Part shown: positions 1-10,139 of the stretch, piece after piece
Position numbering within the stretch: position 1 is the stretch's first letter
Layout: each line of letters opens with the position of its first letter
The notes under the pieces: generated by a model
What the model was told of the DNA's origin: nothing
Databases searched by the model: none
What the model saw: only the letters and a program-made list of their open reading frames with translations
Made by a program: the position numbers and the translations under genes
Source of the DNA: Benincasa hispida
Lineage: Eukaryota > Streptophyta > Magnoliopsida > Cucurbitales > Cucurbitaceae
DNA length: 64,000 bases
NCBI RefSeq assembly: GCF_009727055.1
Contig: NC_052358.1
Span: 45,639,325-45,703,324, forward strand
Direction of reading: 5' to 3'

Positions 1-553
1 TATTTAGAATATGATTAAAACTAATCAAATTAACTATTGGATATTTAAATTAATCGATTAATTTTATTTAATTAAATTAAATTCCCTACATTGCAGGGAG
101 TGGGATAGTGGAGAAATGGTAGTAACCTTCTCCCTCTCTGTCGTTAAATTTGTAGTTGAAAAGGTTGTTGGAATAAGATTCACGTGAAATTTTATACTCT
201 TACTCATTATCTCACATTCTCTCCATCTCACATACTCTTAGAGAAAGGAGTTCTCTGTCTTTTCCTTCTCCTCTACATGGTTCCTACAAACCTTCTTGTC
301 CAAAGAGGATAGTAGAGAAGATCTCTTGGCAGTGTCCTCCTCATGGAATCAGTTCGTGCAATGCTGTAAGATTCCAACACTTATAGGACGAAAGTTTTGA
401 AAGCGAATCTTCAAAGATAACATCTTTTGCCTTTAAATTTCTTAATAGCTTGTTTAATTCTTCAATTTTATTATTCTGTTTAAAATTCACCCGACATAAT
501 TAAAGCAAAACAGTGATCACACGCTTCCACACAAGGAATTTGATTCCTTCTAT
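1..553 (+). mobile_element. 3' part of a decayed copia-type LTR
   Basis: The LTR begins before the window. It is recognised from what follows it: a degenerate initiator-Met primer-binding site at 554-565 and then a leader that matches the leader of the copia element at 46721-49010. The segment around 236-400 (short 5'UTR-like text about a wound-like 'gagaaaggag...' stretch, then a run leading to 'cttccacac..ggaattt') resembles the last 300 bases of the other copia-type LTRs here. No open frame is supported. The exact 3' terminal CA is lost. Confidence 0.55.
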
Positions 554-565
554 TTGTATCAAAGC
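554..565 (+). other. Degenerate primer-binding site (initiator Met tRNA)
   Basis: The 12 bases TTGTATCAAAGC match the standard plant PBS TGGTATCAGAGC at 10 of 12 positions. It sits directly after an LTR end and before a long leader, as expected for a plus-strand element. Confidence 0.55.
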
Positions 566-2967
566 CCAATTTTTACCTTAATTTGTTGTTTTGTATTTTA
601 CATAATGGTATGGTGGGTTTTTTTTATGCATTTTGATGTACAAGATTGGTTTGCATAATAGATGCTTGTAAGATTAGCACTTAGTTTCAGAAATAATTTC
701 ATTGCTATGATCGACGTAGCGTACGGTCCGGTGTTTTGGACATTTATATTTTGTAATCGAGTCTGTAAGTCCGAGTCATGATTTTGGAAGAGATGCTGAA
801 GATAGAGATCGAATTTGGAACAAAATTAACAAAGGGTGTAAGGCATAACGTAAGGCATAACGTTGAACCAGAAACTTGCACTTTGTGCTAGAGCGTAAGA
901 CATAGCGTTGCAATGCTTGCTTTATGTTGTGGCACATAAGGCCCAACATTGCAATGCTCAGCAACAACGTTGTGACACTTAAACCAGAACGTTACAACGC
1001 TATGTGAAGTGTAGTGCTACACTACGGCAGATGGAGACCAGCGTTGCAACGCTTTAATATTTTTTTCGTTCATGCGCGTATTCATGCATATGTTCGTGGG
1101 AGTTTATTTATTTATTTATTATTTTTTGAAAAATGATTAAATTAATATAATTTTCTTATATTAATTTAATTTTTTCTTTCAGAGTATCAATCTCGGTTTA
1201 TTATTGCTTTGATAATATAGTTTATCAATGTGCATGAGATGTAATTTTTTATTATATTATTTATATGTTGCATATTGTATGTCATGTAGTTTAAAATCCA
1301 CCATAGGATTAAACATGTTCATGCATCATATTAGTATATAATTTTTATATAATTGATAACATGTTTGAATATTTTATTGGTATAATATAAGAGTTAATTG
1401 TTGGATGAAGTGACATGATCATGCATTATATATATATATATATATATATGCGATGTATGTTAAATAGTATGCATGTTATAATATAATTCTTATATTGCAT
1501 AGTTTAATCATACTATATTGTTTTATTTTTTATTAGTCTTATATAATAGTTGTATTATGTTAGTTAATGAAAATAAAAAGATGCATGTTATAGACTTTAA
1601 AAGATGCATTAATGTTAACTATATAGTAATTTATTAACATCAATATAAGAGTTATATCGTGCATGTTAATGAATGTAATATGCATGAGATATGATTTTAT
1701 TAATTAGTTTATAGTTGTTATATTTAATTAATAATACAGTGAGATGTATATTGTTCGATTACATGCTAGCTTAATGCAATTAGGATAAGGTTAATTAATT
1801 TGTTTTAAATGGTTTAAAATTGTTTTAATTGATCTTCAAATTTTATTTCTAATACGATTATATTTAAAATATTTTTTTTCTTTTAATAGGACTAAAATGA
1901 GAAAATAAAATATTACATTTATATTTAGAAACATTATGTCTAAAGAATGGGGTATTTAAGCTGAAAGAAACAGAACACTCCTACCTGAAAACCGACTTGG
2001 AAGGTGAATTAGTCAAATGTTTTATAAGCATGCAATAGATTATTAGAATTTATTAAAGCGTTTAATAAATGATAATCATATATAACTATCCAATATAAGA
2101 GCTATATTGAGCAAATTTAAGAAGACTTAGATAAATTTCTTAGCATAATATACCTGAGTAATGAACCCTCAATTTTGTTAAAACACTTAGTGGGAGGAAA
2201 AGATATATATGATATGTCATTTTCTTTCCATGTTCTCCCTAAAAGTTCACATCGTGAGATCTATGCGCAACTTCATTGCACTGTTTTGCTTGTATCCGCC
2301 TCAAAAAGGTATTTACATAGGTCAATATCAAGGTTAATGGAAAAATTATTTATAGTAAGTAGAAGAGAGACGTGTGTCAATACATCCTACGGTCTTGTTC
2401 ATTGGTTTGTAGTGAGATTTCATGCTTGGTCTCGTAGCACCGTTTACTTGTGTCCCCCTCTGGAAGGTGTTTGCATGGAGTCGATCTCAAACTCTAATAA
2501 TGAATAGGGTCGCTTTAGTTTTTGCCCCAATCAGTTTTTTCCTTCGGTTGACTCATTGAGGCGGAACCCTAGGATCTAAAATAGAGGGTCACACTTACAA
2601 GAAATTGTTAAGCAAGTTAATGATTTATTGATCTAATACATGGTAACTAATTGTTATATGGATAAGAGTTATTCTGGTATAACAATTGGTTGAGAATGTC
2701 TCAATCTAGTGAAGGAATAATTGACCACCCTTCAATGACTCAACTCATTGGAGTATCATAGCAATAGGAAATTTGAATTAATATGAATGAGATTCATATT
2801 AAATCCGTTGGGTTTATTTTTAATTTTTATGTTGAATTTGAATGTATAAAAGATTTTATATTTTTTTAATAATATATTTTATATAATTCAAAATTATATC
2901 ATTTCCTCTCAAGAATTTTAATTTTTAATATAAGATTCTAACACTAAATCTAAAGTAGGAGGTTAAA
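566..2967 (+). mobile_element. Leader of a decayed copia element
   Basis: About 2.4 kb of AT-rich untranslated leader. The part at about 1960-2780 is homologous to 48090-48900, the leader of the better preserved copia element: both hold 'CTTAGTGGGAGG'/'TTCAGTGGGAGG', a 'GTGAGATCTATSC' block, 'GGTCAATATCAAGG' and the run-up to gag. At 837-1060 there is an array of short words around AACGTTGCAACGC in many variants. A (TA)n microsatellite lies at 1427-1449. No gag frame follows; homology fades near 2780 and another LTR begins near 2968. The 110-residue open frame near 2175-2507 is a leader artefact. Confidence 0.55.
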
Positions 2968-3207
2968 TGTAGAGAAGAAAAATCTTAAGTAAGGATAGTG
3001 GGGCAAAGGGAGAAAAACATTAAAATTATCTAAAAAGGTGACCAAAGGTCTAAATGCCTATGAAGGGCTTAAAACATGTGGGACGCAAGAATGCATGGAG
3101 GATGGAAGCAAGAAAATGGCTAAGGGTTGCATACAACCAACACAGAAGCATTACGATGAAGCCATGCGGACACGGGCAAGAAGCATGTGTCGAGTGAGCA
3201 TGCTAGG
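2968..3207 (+). mobile_element. Left piece of an interrupted gypsy-type LTR
   Basis: This stretch is continuous in character with 7007-9248 once the chromovirus at 3208-7001 and one copy of its 5-bp target repeat are removed. The left boundary (TGTAGAG at 2968) is a guess: the bases outside the two ends (ttaaa and tttaa) are similar but are not an identical duplication. Confidence 0.35.
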
Positions 3208-3698
3208 TGTCACAATCGCTCTTTCGGAAGCTTCTCTTAGCGATTGTGCGGCACTTGTTCCCGCTCACGAAAAAGCCAGCCAACTCGAATACGGACTGCC
3301 GATGGCACACCGAGTGCCTCTTGCAACCTCTACCCCGTTTTAGGGAAACGGTTTTAGAAAACGGGTTTAGAGAAAGGTTTTCGTAAGAAGATTTGTGAGT
3401 GTGAATAAAGAAAGAAAGATTGTAGTAGACTAGAAAGCAATAAGCAACAACAACGGCTTTATAGAGTACTACTCCGGGTATGAGGAAATGATGGTTAGCT
3501 TATCCCCATATAGTGCATTCTGAACAAAAAGCCAACTGGCGCCCTTGCATATGCAAAAGGGACGTGGTCACTTACAATGAAAATGTAAGAAAGCAAGCTA
3601 ACTAAACTAATACAATACAGAATATGAAAGTATGCTAGAAGGGGTTGGATTGGGCATGCGGCCATGGGCAACAGGCCTGGACAAGCATGACCGTTACA
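3208..3698 (-). repeat. 3' LTR of the chromovirus
   Basis: Direct repeat of 6515-7001. The copies differ by a handful of substitutions and small indels (for example one base in the run after 'ctctaccccgttttaggg', and 'ccgttaca' versus 'cctgtaca' at the end). That points to a fairly recent insertion compared with the ruined coding region. Confidence 0.85.
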
Positions 3699-3710
3699 TT
3701 CCTCCCCACT
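3699..3710 (-). other. Polypurine tract of the chromovirus
   Basis: On the minus strand this reads AGTGGGGAGGAA, immediately before the LTR start TGTAACGG. This is the normal place and composition for the plus-strand primer of a gypsy element. Confidence 0.75.
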
Positions 3711-3774
3711 TAATTGGTTGACGTCCCCGTTAACCGACCTTGTTCAAAACCTGCAATGGCTGAAGCTGCATTCT

Positions 3775-4390
3775 TCAAGTCTTCGGCCGCTCCCAACTGA
3801 TCTCTTCGTCGGGGAGATCCTTCCATTTCACTAAGAACTCTGTCAGTTCTCGTCTGGGTCTTCTAATACGGCGCGTACGTTTATCCAGGATTTGTGCAAC
3901 TTCTTTCTCAGCAGAACTCTTCATCGTGACCGGTGGGCGCCTTAGCATGTTTCTCTGTTCATCCTCAGGATCGGGATGATAGGGCTTCAGGATACTCACA
4001 TGGATGACAGGATGAATCTTCATCCATGAGGGTAACTAAACCCTATATGAGGTTCTTCGACCTTCTCAATTACCTCCATTGGACCTTCATATTTCCTTAA
4101 TAGCCGTTGGCTCTCTGGCCTCGGAACGAAACTGTTCCGGTCGTAGCTTGATCAGGACCTTGTCCCCAGCTTGAAACTCAAGGGCCCTCCGCTTCTTACC
4201 AGCCCACTTCTTCATCCTCCTCGATGCTCCTTCTTAGGTAGGCGCGAGCTATCTCAGAGGTTTTGCTCCACTCTTTAGTGCAGTTATGTGCCTGAGACTT
4301 TTGCCTGCATAAGGGTGGTCCACCAAGTGTGGCCTAAGTGGCTGCCTGCCGCACACTTCGAAGGGCGTTTTTCTGGTCGTGGAACTCTTC
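3775..4390 (-). pseudogene. Integrase C-terminus and chromodomain remnant
   Basis: The minus-strand reading has the text typical of chromovirus integrase tails: a 'LRPEQFRFRGQR'-like block near 4120-4190 (shifted and interrupted), 'KYEGPMEVIEKV' near 4050-4090, then 'IHPVIHVSILKPY' at about 3985-4020. A chromodomain follows, with LVKWKDLPDEEISWE at about 3785-3830. Chromodomains of this type steer integration to particular chromatin. At least two frameshifts separate the blocks, and the integrase catalytic core (DD35E) is absent. Confidence 0.7.
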
Positions 4391-4409
4391 TGGCTATTGA
4401 AGAATGAAC

Positions 4410-4694
4410 TTAGCCATATCTAACAACTCGTCTGACTGTTTCCAACGCCAGCCAATTCTTGCGGGACCATCCGATATGCATTTTTGGCAGGCGGCTTTGC
4501 CCCTGGCAACAACTCAATCTCATGGTCAATCCCCCTTCGTGGGGGTAAGGACTTGGGCAGGCTTTTCGGCATGACGTCCCGATACTCTTCCAAACAAATA
4601 GAACGTCTTGGGGGATCTCTTCTTCAGTGGACTCAACCGATTCTATCGGGATGGCCATGAACGTGGGTTCGTCATGGGCCAGGCCCCTCTTCAA
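4410..4694 (-). pseudogene. Remnant of the region just before reverse transcriptase
   Basis: Minus-strand text includes 'EEIPQDVLFVWK', a piece of 'PRRGIDHEI'-type sequence and a proline-rich run, with a frame change in the middle. In gypsy polyproteins this block lies between protease and the RT palm. It ends abruptly at about 4400, where integrase C-terminal sequence takes over, marking the pol deletion. Confidence 0.55.
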
Positions 4695-4812
4695 TTGGAG
4701 GGCTGTAGATCATTCTCACCCCATTTGCCGCTTGATACTGGCTTGGACTACGGTCGGTGTAGATTCGGTAATGACTAAGCATTTGGCGAGGGGCACTGGT
4801 ATGACTTTATGT

Positions 4813-5094
4813 TCAAGTAGGAATTCCATTCCCCAGTACCACATCGAAATCATCCATTTTAACAATCACGAAGTCAACGAAGCCCTTCCAGTCTCCTAAC
4901 TTTACCGGAGTCTCTTTGGCTATCCCCGTAATCAGTAGGGCTGCAGAATTCACAGCTTTCATCGTCCTGCATCTCTTTCCCAATTCAAGTTCAGGCGGCG
5001 AGCTTCCGTTTTCAGCCATGGAGTTATGGGTAGCCCCAGAGTCAACCATAGTGGTTTGGCCGATCTTTGGTTGACCCAAGCGTTCCACATACAT
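4813..5094 (-). pseudogene. Retroviral-type aspartic protease domain (chromovirus)
   Basis: The minus-strand frame reads TTMVDSGATHNSMAE, the active-site DSGA motif of retrotransposon proteases. It is followed by 'KLGDWKGFVDFVIVKMDDFD' and 'VVLGNG', the second half of the fold (the usual text is VVLG-MDFL). The frame is open for 93 codons but is not joined in frame to gag or RT. In an intact element it would cut the Gag-Pol polyprotein. Confidence 0.75.
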
Positions 5095-5280
5095 GAGACC
5101 TTTCTCTAGTGGCTCCGTCGCCTTTCCATATTCTTCTGGAGTGCAGATAGGAATTTCAATGCCCCCATCCTGGGATTCTCAATTTCTGCCGCTGGCTCGT
5201 TACCGTCTCCTCCAGTTCAGCCTCGTCTTCGAGGTAGAGGCTAACGTGGCTTGAAAAGCATTGAACGCAGTTCGATTTGG

Positions 5281-6468
5281 ACATTCGCCCGCCCTGTGTG
5301 GCCCTCTACATATGAAACAAGACAGGGGGCGATTGTAATTGTTATGCTGTTGTGGCGGCCCCCGCCAGTTGTTTCCTGATCTCGATTGGATGATTTACGG
5401 TCCCCCCCTGTGTTCTTGTCTCCTCCCCCAGGTCTGGAGGACTGGAACGGCTATTTCTGTTTCCCCCATTTGAGGAAGTTGATTGCTTCCTCACATCTTG
5501 TGAGTCAGGCTAAGGTCGTATAGCCGTTCAGCTGCCGCATAGGCAGAGGAGATCCTGTACTCTCTGTATATAAGTTTTGATTTCGCCCACGGTTTCAGCC
5601 CCTCCACAAAAGCAAAAGACCTTGTCTTTTTCAGACAATATCTCGTATGTCCAACATGAGTCCTGCAAACTGTTTTACGTAGTCCCTGATGTTACCTGTT
5701 TGCTTTAGCTCTCGAGTTTTCGTCGAGCCAAGATCTCGACATTTTCAGGGAAGAACTGCGAACGAATTCTTGTTTCAATCTATCCCAAGTATCAATAGTG
5801 CAGCGTCCTTCCTGTATGTCCGTAAATCGTGATCTCCACCACAGTTTCGCATCTTCAACTAGATGCATCGTTGCTATTGTGACTTCGACTCTTCAGTCAC
5901 TGTTTTCGTCGCCTTGAAGTTTGCTCAAGGTCGAAGATAAAATTTTCCAGGGCTTTCGCTTCTCGCACCCCACAGAAGGGTTTCGGTTCTGGGATTTTTA
6001 TTCTGCTCACTGCCATTGCTCCCCCAGGTGGGGCTTGGTTCCCTACCGCTCGGATGGTGAAATTCACCCTAGCACTCACATCCGCTATCTCGGCTCTGAC
6101 GACATCCAGGGCCGATCGAAAGTCTTCAATAAATCGGTTACCATCTGAAGTATTGCTTTTTGGGAGCTGTCCAGCTCTTCGACACGCTCCTCTATGTGGG
6201 CAACAGAGCCCGAGGAGCTATCGCCTCGTTCAAAGCTGACGTACTGTTTTGGTCTCGAGGGTCTCTACCCTCATCATAATTCTCTGACGGGTAATCCGTC
6301 TAGGCGGCCTACCACCGCATCAATTCCATCGGCTTTCTCAGCAACTTCTTGTAGCCGAGTCTCAAGGAAACGGACATTATCTGGGACCTCTCTCAGGTAG
6401 AGCATTTGTTCTTCCATCTCTACCAATCTGTCCACATGGGACTTGTTCAGGTTCTTCGTCGCCGACAT
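5281..6468 (-). pseudogene. Broken gag of the chromovirus with zinc knuckle
   Basis: The likely start is the ATG at 6466-6468 (MSATKNLNKSHVDRLVEMEE), about 30 bases after the PBS. A coiled-coil-like stretch follows (VRFLETRLQEVAEKADGIDAV spread over 6280-6370). The reading frame then breaks repeatedly. Near the 3' end, 5281-5319 encodes CFICRGPHRAGEC, a C-X2-C-X3-H-X4-C knuckle one residue shorter than the common type, a form often seen in plant chromoviruses. Gag forms the particle shell and the knuckle binds RNA. Confidence 0.65.
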
Positions 6469-6499
6469 GACCACTGATCTTCCCTCTATAAGCCAACTT

Positions 6500-6512
6500 G
6501 GCTCTGATACCA
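6500..6512 (-). other. Primer-binding site (initiator Met tRNA), chromovirus
   Basis: The minus strand reads TGGTATCAGAGCC, a perfect match to the plant initiator-Met PBS, two bases inside the 5' LTR that ends at 6515. Confidence 0.9.
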
Positions 6513-6514
6513 AC

Positions 6515-7001
6515 TGTCACAATCGCTCTTTCGGAAGCTTCTCTTAGCGATTGTGCCGCACTTGTTCCCGCTCACGAACAAGCCAGCCAACTCGAATACG
6601 GACTGCCGATGGCACACCGAGTGCCTCTTGCAACCTCTACCCCTGTTTTAGGGAAAACGGGTTTAGAGAAAAGGTTTTCGTAAGGAAGATTTGTGAGTGT
6701 GAATAAAGAAAGAAAGATTGTAGTAGACTAGAAAGCAATAAGCAACAACAACGGCTTTATAGAGTACTACTCGCTGGTATGAGGAAGTGATGGTTAGTCT
6801 TATCCCCATATAGTGCATTTTGAACAAAAAGCCAACTGGCGCCCTTGCATATGCAAAAGGGCGAGTGGTCACTTACAATGAAAATGTAAAGAAAGCAAGC
6901 TAACTAAACTAATACAATACAGAATATGAAAGTATGCTAGAAGGGGTGTGGATTGGGCATGCGGCCATGGGCAACAGGCCTGGACAAGCATGACCTGTAC
7001 A
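6515..7001 (-). repeat. 5' LTR of the chromovirus
   Basis: 487-bp direct repeat of 3208-3698 lying next to the PBS, hence the 5' LTR of a minus-strand element. The right end is followed by ctcgg, the probable target duplication. Confidence 0.85.
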
Positions 7002-7844
7002 CTCGGCACTAGGCCATGCGTTGAAGCCAAGCGCACAGGCCATGTGCCAAGCGCGCAGTCTATGCGTCGAGGCCAAGGGCACAGGCCATGCGCCAAGCAT
7101 GCAGTCCATTCGTCGAGGACAAATGCACAGGCCATGCGTCAAGCGCGCAGCCCATGCGTCGATAGTGTTGCTGAGCGCCCTACCTATGCGTCGAACGGGC
7201 AAGCGAGCAAGCCTCCTACGCTCGAAGCACTGCCGCAGCCATGGGCAAGCGCACACCCATACGGCAAAGCACGCCCATGCAGCGAGGCACGCCCACGCGG
7301 CCGAGCATGCTTATGTGGCCAAGCACGCAAGTGCCTAGGTAGCATGCCCATGCGTCGATGGTCGCACTGTGTGTCTATGCTTAGTAGGCCTAACAAGCCA
7401 TGCGTTGAGGTGAGCGGCCACCCTATGCGTTGTGATAGCCGACTCATGCGATGGCTAAGTGGGACTTTGATGAAGGAAAGATGAGTTGCTATGCATTAAG
7501 GATAAAAGGTAAGGCTAATTGATGGAAAACTTCAAGGGAAGATGCCAATGCCAAGTCTTAAACAATTTAAATAGAGAAATATGTTTAAGTATTTAAGTGA
7601 TTTAGGTGGCAAAAAGAAGATCACACAAATTCTAGTAGGAGGTGGACAAAGGAGATTTCATACAATTGAAGTCTTAGCACCCAAGCAGGAGGTGGGTGAA
7701 GGAGATTTCATGCAAAAAATGAGATTTTGGCTTGGCAAGCTGGATGAGAACAACTCAAGGCTAGGCTGGGTAGACTAAGTGTTGGCAGTTCCAAAGTAAG
7801 ACAAATGGGAGTTGAGTTGTCACCATGGGGTAAGTATGGAATGG

Positions 7845-7854
7845 CTATAAATAG
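7845..7854 (+). promoter_or_regulatory. TATA box of the gypsy-type LTR
   Basis: CTATAAATAG is the canonical plant TATA context. It lies between the GC-rich word array and the rest of the LTR, so transcription would be expected to begin about 30 bases on, near 7880. Confidence 0.55.
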
Positions 7855-8589
7855 GGCGGTTGGGCAAGAGGAATATTCATACCATCATTTAAATCTTGTG
7901 TTGAGAACATATTTAAAGAGTTATGTTTGAGTTATTAGGCTGCCAAGTTGGTTGGAGATCAAAAGAAACAAAGGTTGCATTGGTGAGGCATTGAGTCAGT
8001 CGGACGCACAGCCAGCCCACACCCTGCGTGCACGCCTTGCAGCGTTGCATCCGTTCGCGCGCCTCGCTCGACGCATTCCGCCGCGCTCTAGCCAGCAGCT
8101 GCCTTCCCCGTGCGATGCATCACGCCCAGCGCAACGCATGCCCAACGCGTCAACCCCCTATGCGACACAACATACCCACCCTGCCTACTACCCAAACGCC
8201 CAGCTACCTACCACAGTCCAAATAACCTCTAAAGAGGCTAATTTTGGGATTTTGGCTAAATTAGAGTAGGGTAAACTGGTTTTTTCATTATGTAATGATA
8301 TTTTGGCTATTTTGACAATATTTATTGATATAACAAGTATTAATTGAGGAATTTCCATTGATATGGAGGAATTCTCAGGAAAGTATTCTCAAGGTGAATT
8401 TAATGGAAAAACTTACTTGCCGTGAGTGTTTACTTAGTTTTATACGTTGATATGTGGATAAATGCATATGTAAGTGCAAAATGCATGCTTATGATGTTAT
8501 GTTGTTTGCCATGATATTGTTTGTGAAATTTCTATGGAAACTGAGATTATACCCGGACTACATAAGTTAGCATGCTTAATAAAAGGTGC

Positions 8590-8599
8590 TTGGCGGGAA
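8590..8599 (+). promoter_or_regulatory. E2F-type site in LTR
   Basis: TTGGCGGGAA is an exact match to the E2F/DP consensus TTSSCGSSAA. A looser relative (TCGGCGGAAAA) follows at about 8617. Confidence 0.4.
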
Positions 8600-8708
8600 A
8601 ATATAGTCGGCCTCGGTCGGCGGAAAATAATAGTCGGTGACGACCGGTGGGAAATATAGTTAAGTTACCTAAGCATGACTTGGAGGAAAAGAACTATCGA
8701 TGTGCACA

Positions 8709-8718
8709 TTGGCGGGAA
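8709..8718 (+). promoter_or_regulatory. Second E2F-type site in LTR
   Basis: A second exact TTGGCGGGAA, 119 bases after the first and in the same orientation. Confidence 0.4.
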
Positions 8719-9248
8719 AAGTGGGTTATAGGAATGTTTCCATAAAAAGTTGTTATAATTGATAATGTGTCCATGATATGAGCATGCAACGTATAGCATG
8801 AAACTGGAGGATGATGATTGAATGAATGTACACATGATCATACATAAAGTATTGGAATTGTGATTATGTGATTGATTTTCTAAAAATATGTTTTGCAAAG
8901 TGACTATTATTTTAAAAGAACCACTTACCGGACTTAGTAACTCACACTCTTCCAAATGTTTTCTTATATCCCCTCCAGGTAACAAAGCGGAGCGTTCAGG
9001 AAGGAGTCTACTAACCACCAACACACTAGGACTTGGTAAATTCTCAGGATACGGCTCGGATCATGTAATAAAGAATATAGGAAATTGAACTATATGTATG
9101 AACGTTAGATAGAGTGTTGTAAACATGTTGAAATCTTAATAGATAAGGGGGGAAATGTTAAATTTAAATGTTGTCTTGGAATACTACTGGTGTACCCTCA
9201 CGCTCCCTTCCAAGTCTTGGGGGCTAAGGCTAGGGAGGGGATGTGACA

Positions 9249-10134
9249 TTTAATTACCAATATAAGTCAAAAGATTTGATAAATATGTTAGTTTGAAAAA
9301 TGTCATCAACACTAAATAGAAGTGTGATCTTAAGTTTGTCTTTTAATTTAGGAAATGTTCTCAAAAGAGTGTTTCCAGTTCATGAATTATATTTGAAGTG
9401 ATAGTTTATTTTTATCTAGATAACATAAGATGTGTTTGGATTATAAGGTAAAGTCATGACAAAACATATTGTGTGTTGGAGTTGTGGGAAACGAAATGAC
9501 TTCAAAAGTTAAGTATTATCTAAGTCAAGTAAAATTTATGTGAATAGCTTGGAAAATGTTTCAAAATTAGCTTGAAATGTCACATGACGAGGGATTTTAG
9601 AAATACCTCAAAAGAAAGAGAAACTAAGAATAAGTAAATTTGATTTACTAAGTTCTTGACACGAATACAGATTCACATCTTGATAGTTGATAAATGATTC
9701 ACTGTCAGAGTTTTTCTTCATTATAATTAAATTGAATTTCTTAGCAAATACTTAATTAGTGGAATAGTTCTACTAGTTGGCAATAGAAAGCTCATCTCAG
9801 CTAAAGTAGTGGAACACATTAAAATGTCGTGTTGAATATGGTGCTTTTATCACTATAAAAAAAATTCAATTTCTCAAACTTTATTACTTAATAATTCATA
9901 AAGTATGAATGATTTTAGTAATATGGCATGTTTTCAAGAGTTGTTTGAGAATATGTTCAGTTTTAAATAAGTACAATTTTTCTGTGTGTGAAAAATTAAC
10001 ACATCTGAATACTAAACTGAGAGAGTGTAAAGATTAATGAATCTAGAAAAAAAGACAAATTATTTTATCCTAAAGGGATACTTGTCTTTGACATTTCAGA
10101 GACTATTACGGGTAATTCTCTAAGAGTTAGAGTT
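9249..10134. other. AT-rich stretch without recognised features
   Basis: No coding frame, terminal repeat or primer site was recognised. It may be old transposon interior, being flanked on both sides by LTRs. Confidence 0.4.
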
Positions 10135-10139
10135 AAATT

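Larger units (their letters stand above)
3208..7001 (-). mobile_element. Internally deleted chromovirus (Ty3/gypsy), complete with both LTRs
   Basis: A 3.8-kb minus-strand element. LTRs at 3208-3698 and 6515-7001 are near-identical direct repeats of 491 and 487 bp, running TGTAAC...GTGACA in element orientation. The likely target repeat is ctagg (3203-3207) and ctcgg (7002-7006), 4 of 5 identical. The interior is only 2.8 kb. In element order it holds PBS, gag with zinc knuckle, protease, the first part of the RT region, then directly the C-terminal part of integrase with a chromodomain, and the polypurine tract. Most of RT, RNase H and the integrase core is missing, apparently by one deletion near 4390-4410. 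The remaining frames are broken by many stops, so it could move only with help from elsewhere. Confidence 0.85.
7007..9248 (+). mobile_element. Right piece of the interrupted gypsy-type LTR
   Basis: It holds a GC-rich array of short words (variants of AGGCCATGCGTCGAAGC) at 7010-7340, a TATA box with plausible downstream transcript start, two E2F-type sites, and ends in the typical ...GGGATGTGACA at 9248. No PBS follows, so this is a solo or 3' LTR. Open frames across the word array (to 178 codons) are repetitive and are not genes. Together with 2968-3207 the LTR would be about 2.5 kb. Confidence 0.5.

Noticed and set aside
2175..2507. 110-codon frame near the left end
   Set aside because: It lies in a retrotransposon leader; the homologous region at 48320-48540 has different frames and no shared protein.
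6948..7484. 178-codon plus-strand frame and overlapping minus-strand frames
   Set aside because: They cross the GC-rich word array of an LTR in several frames at once; the translation is repetitive and matches no retrotransposon protein.
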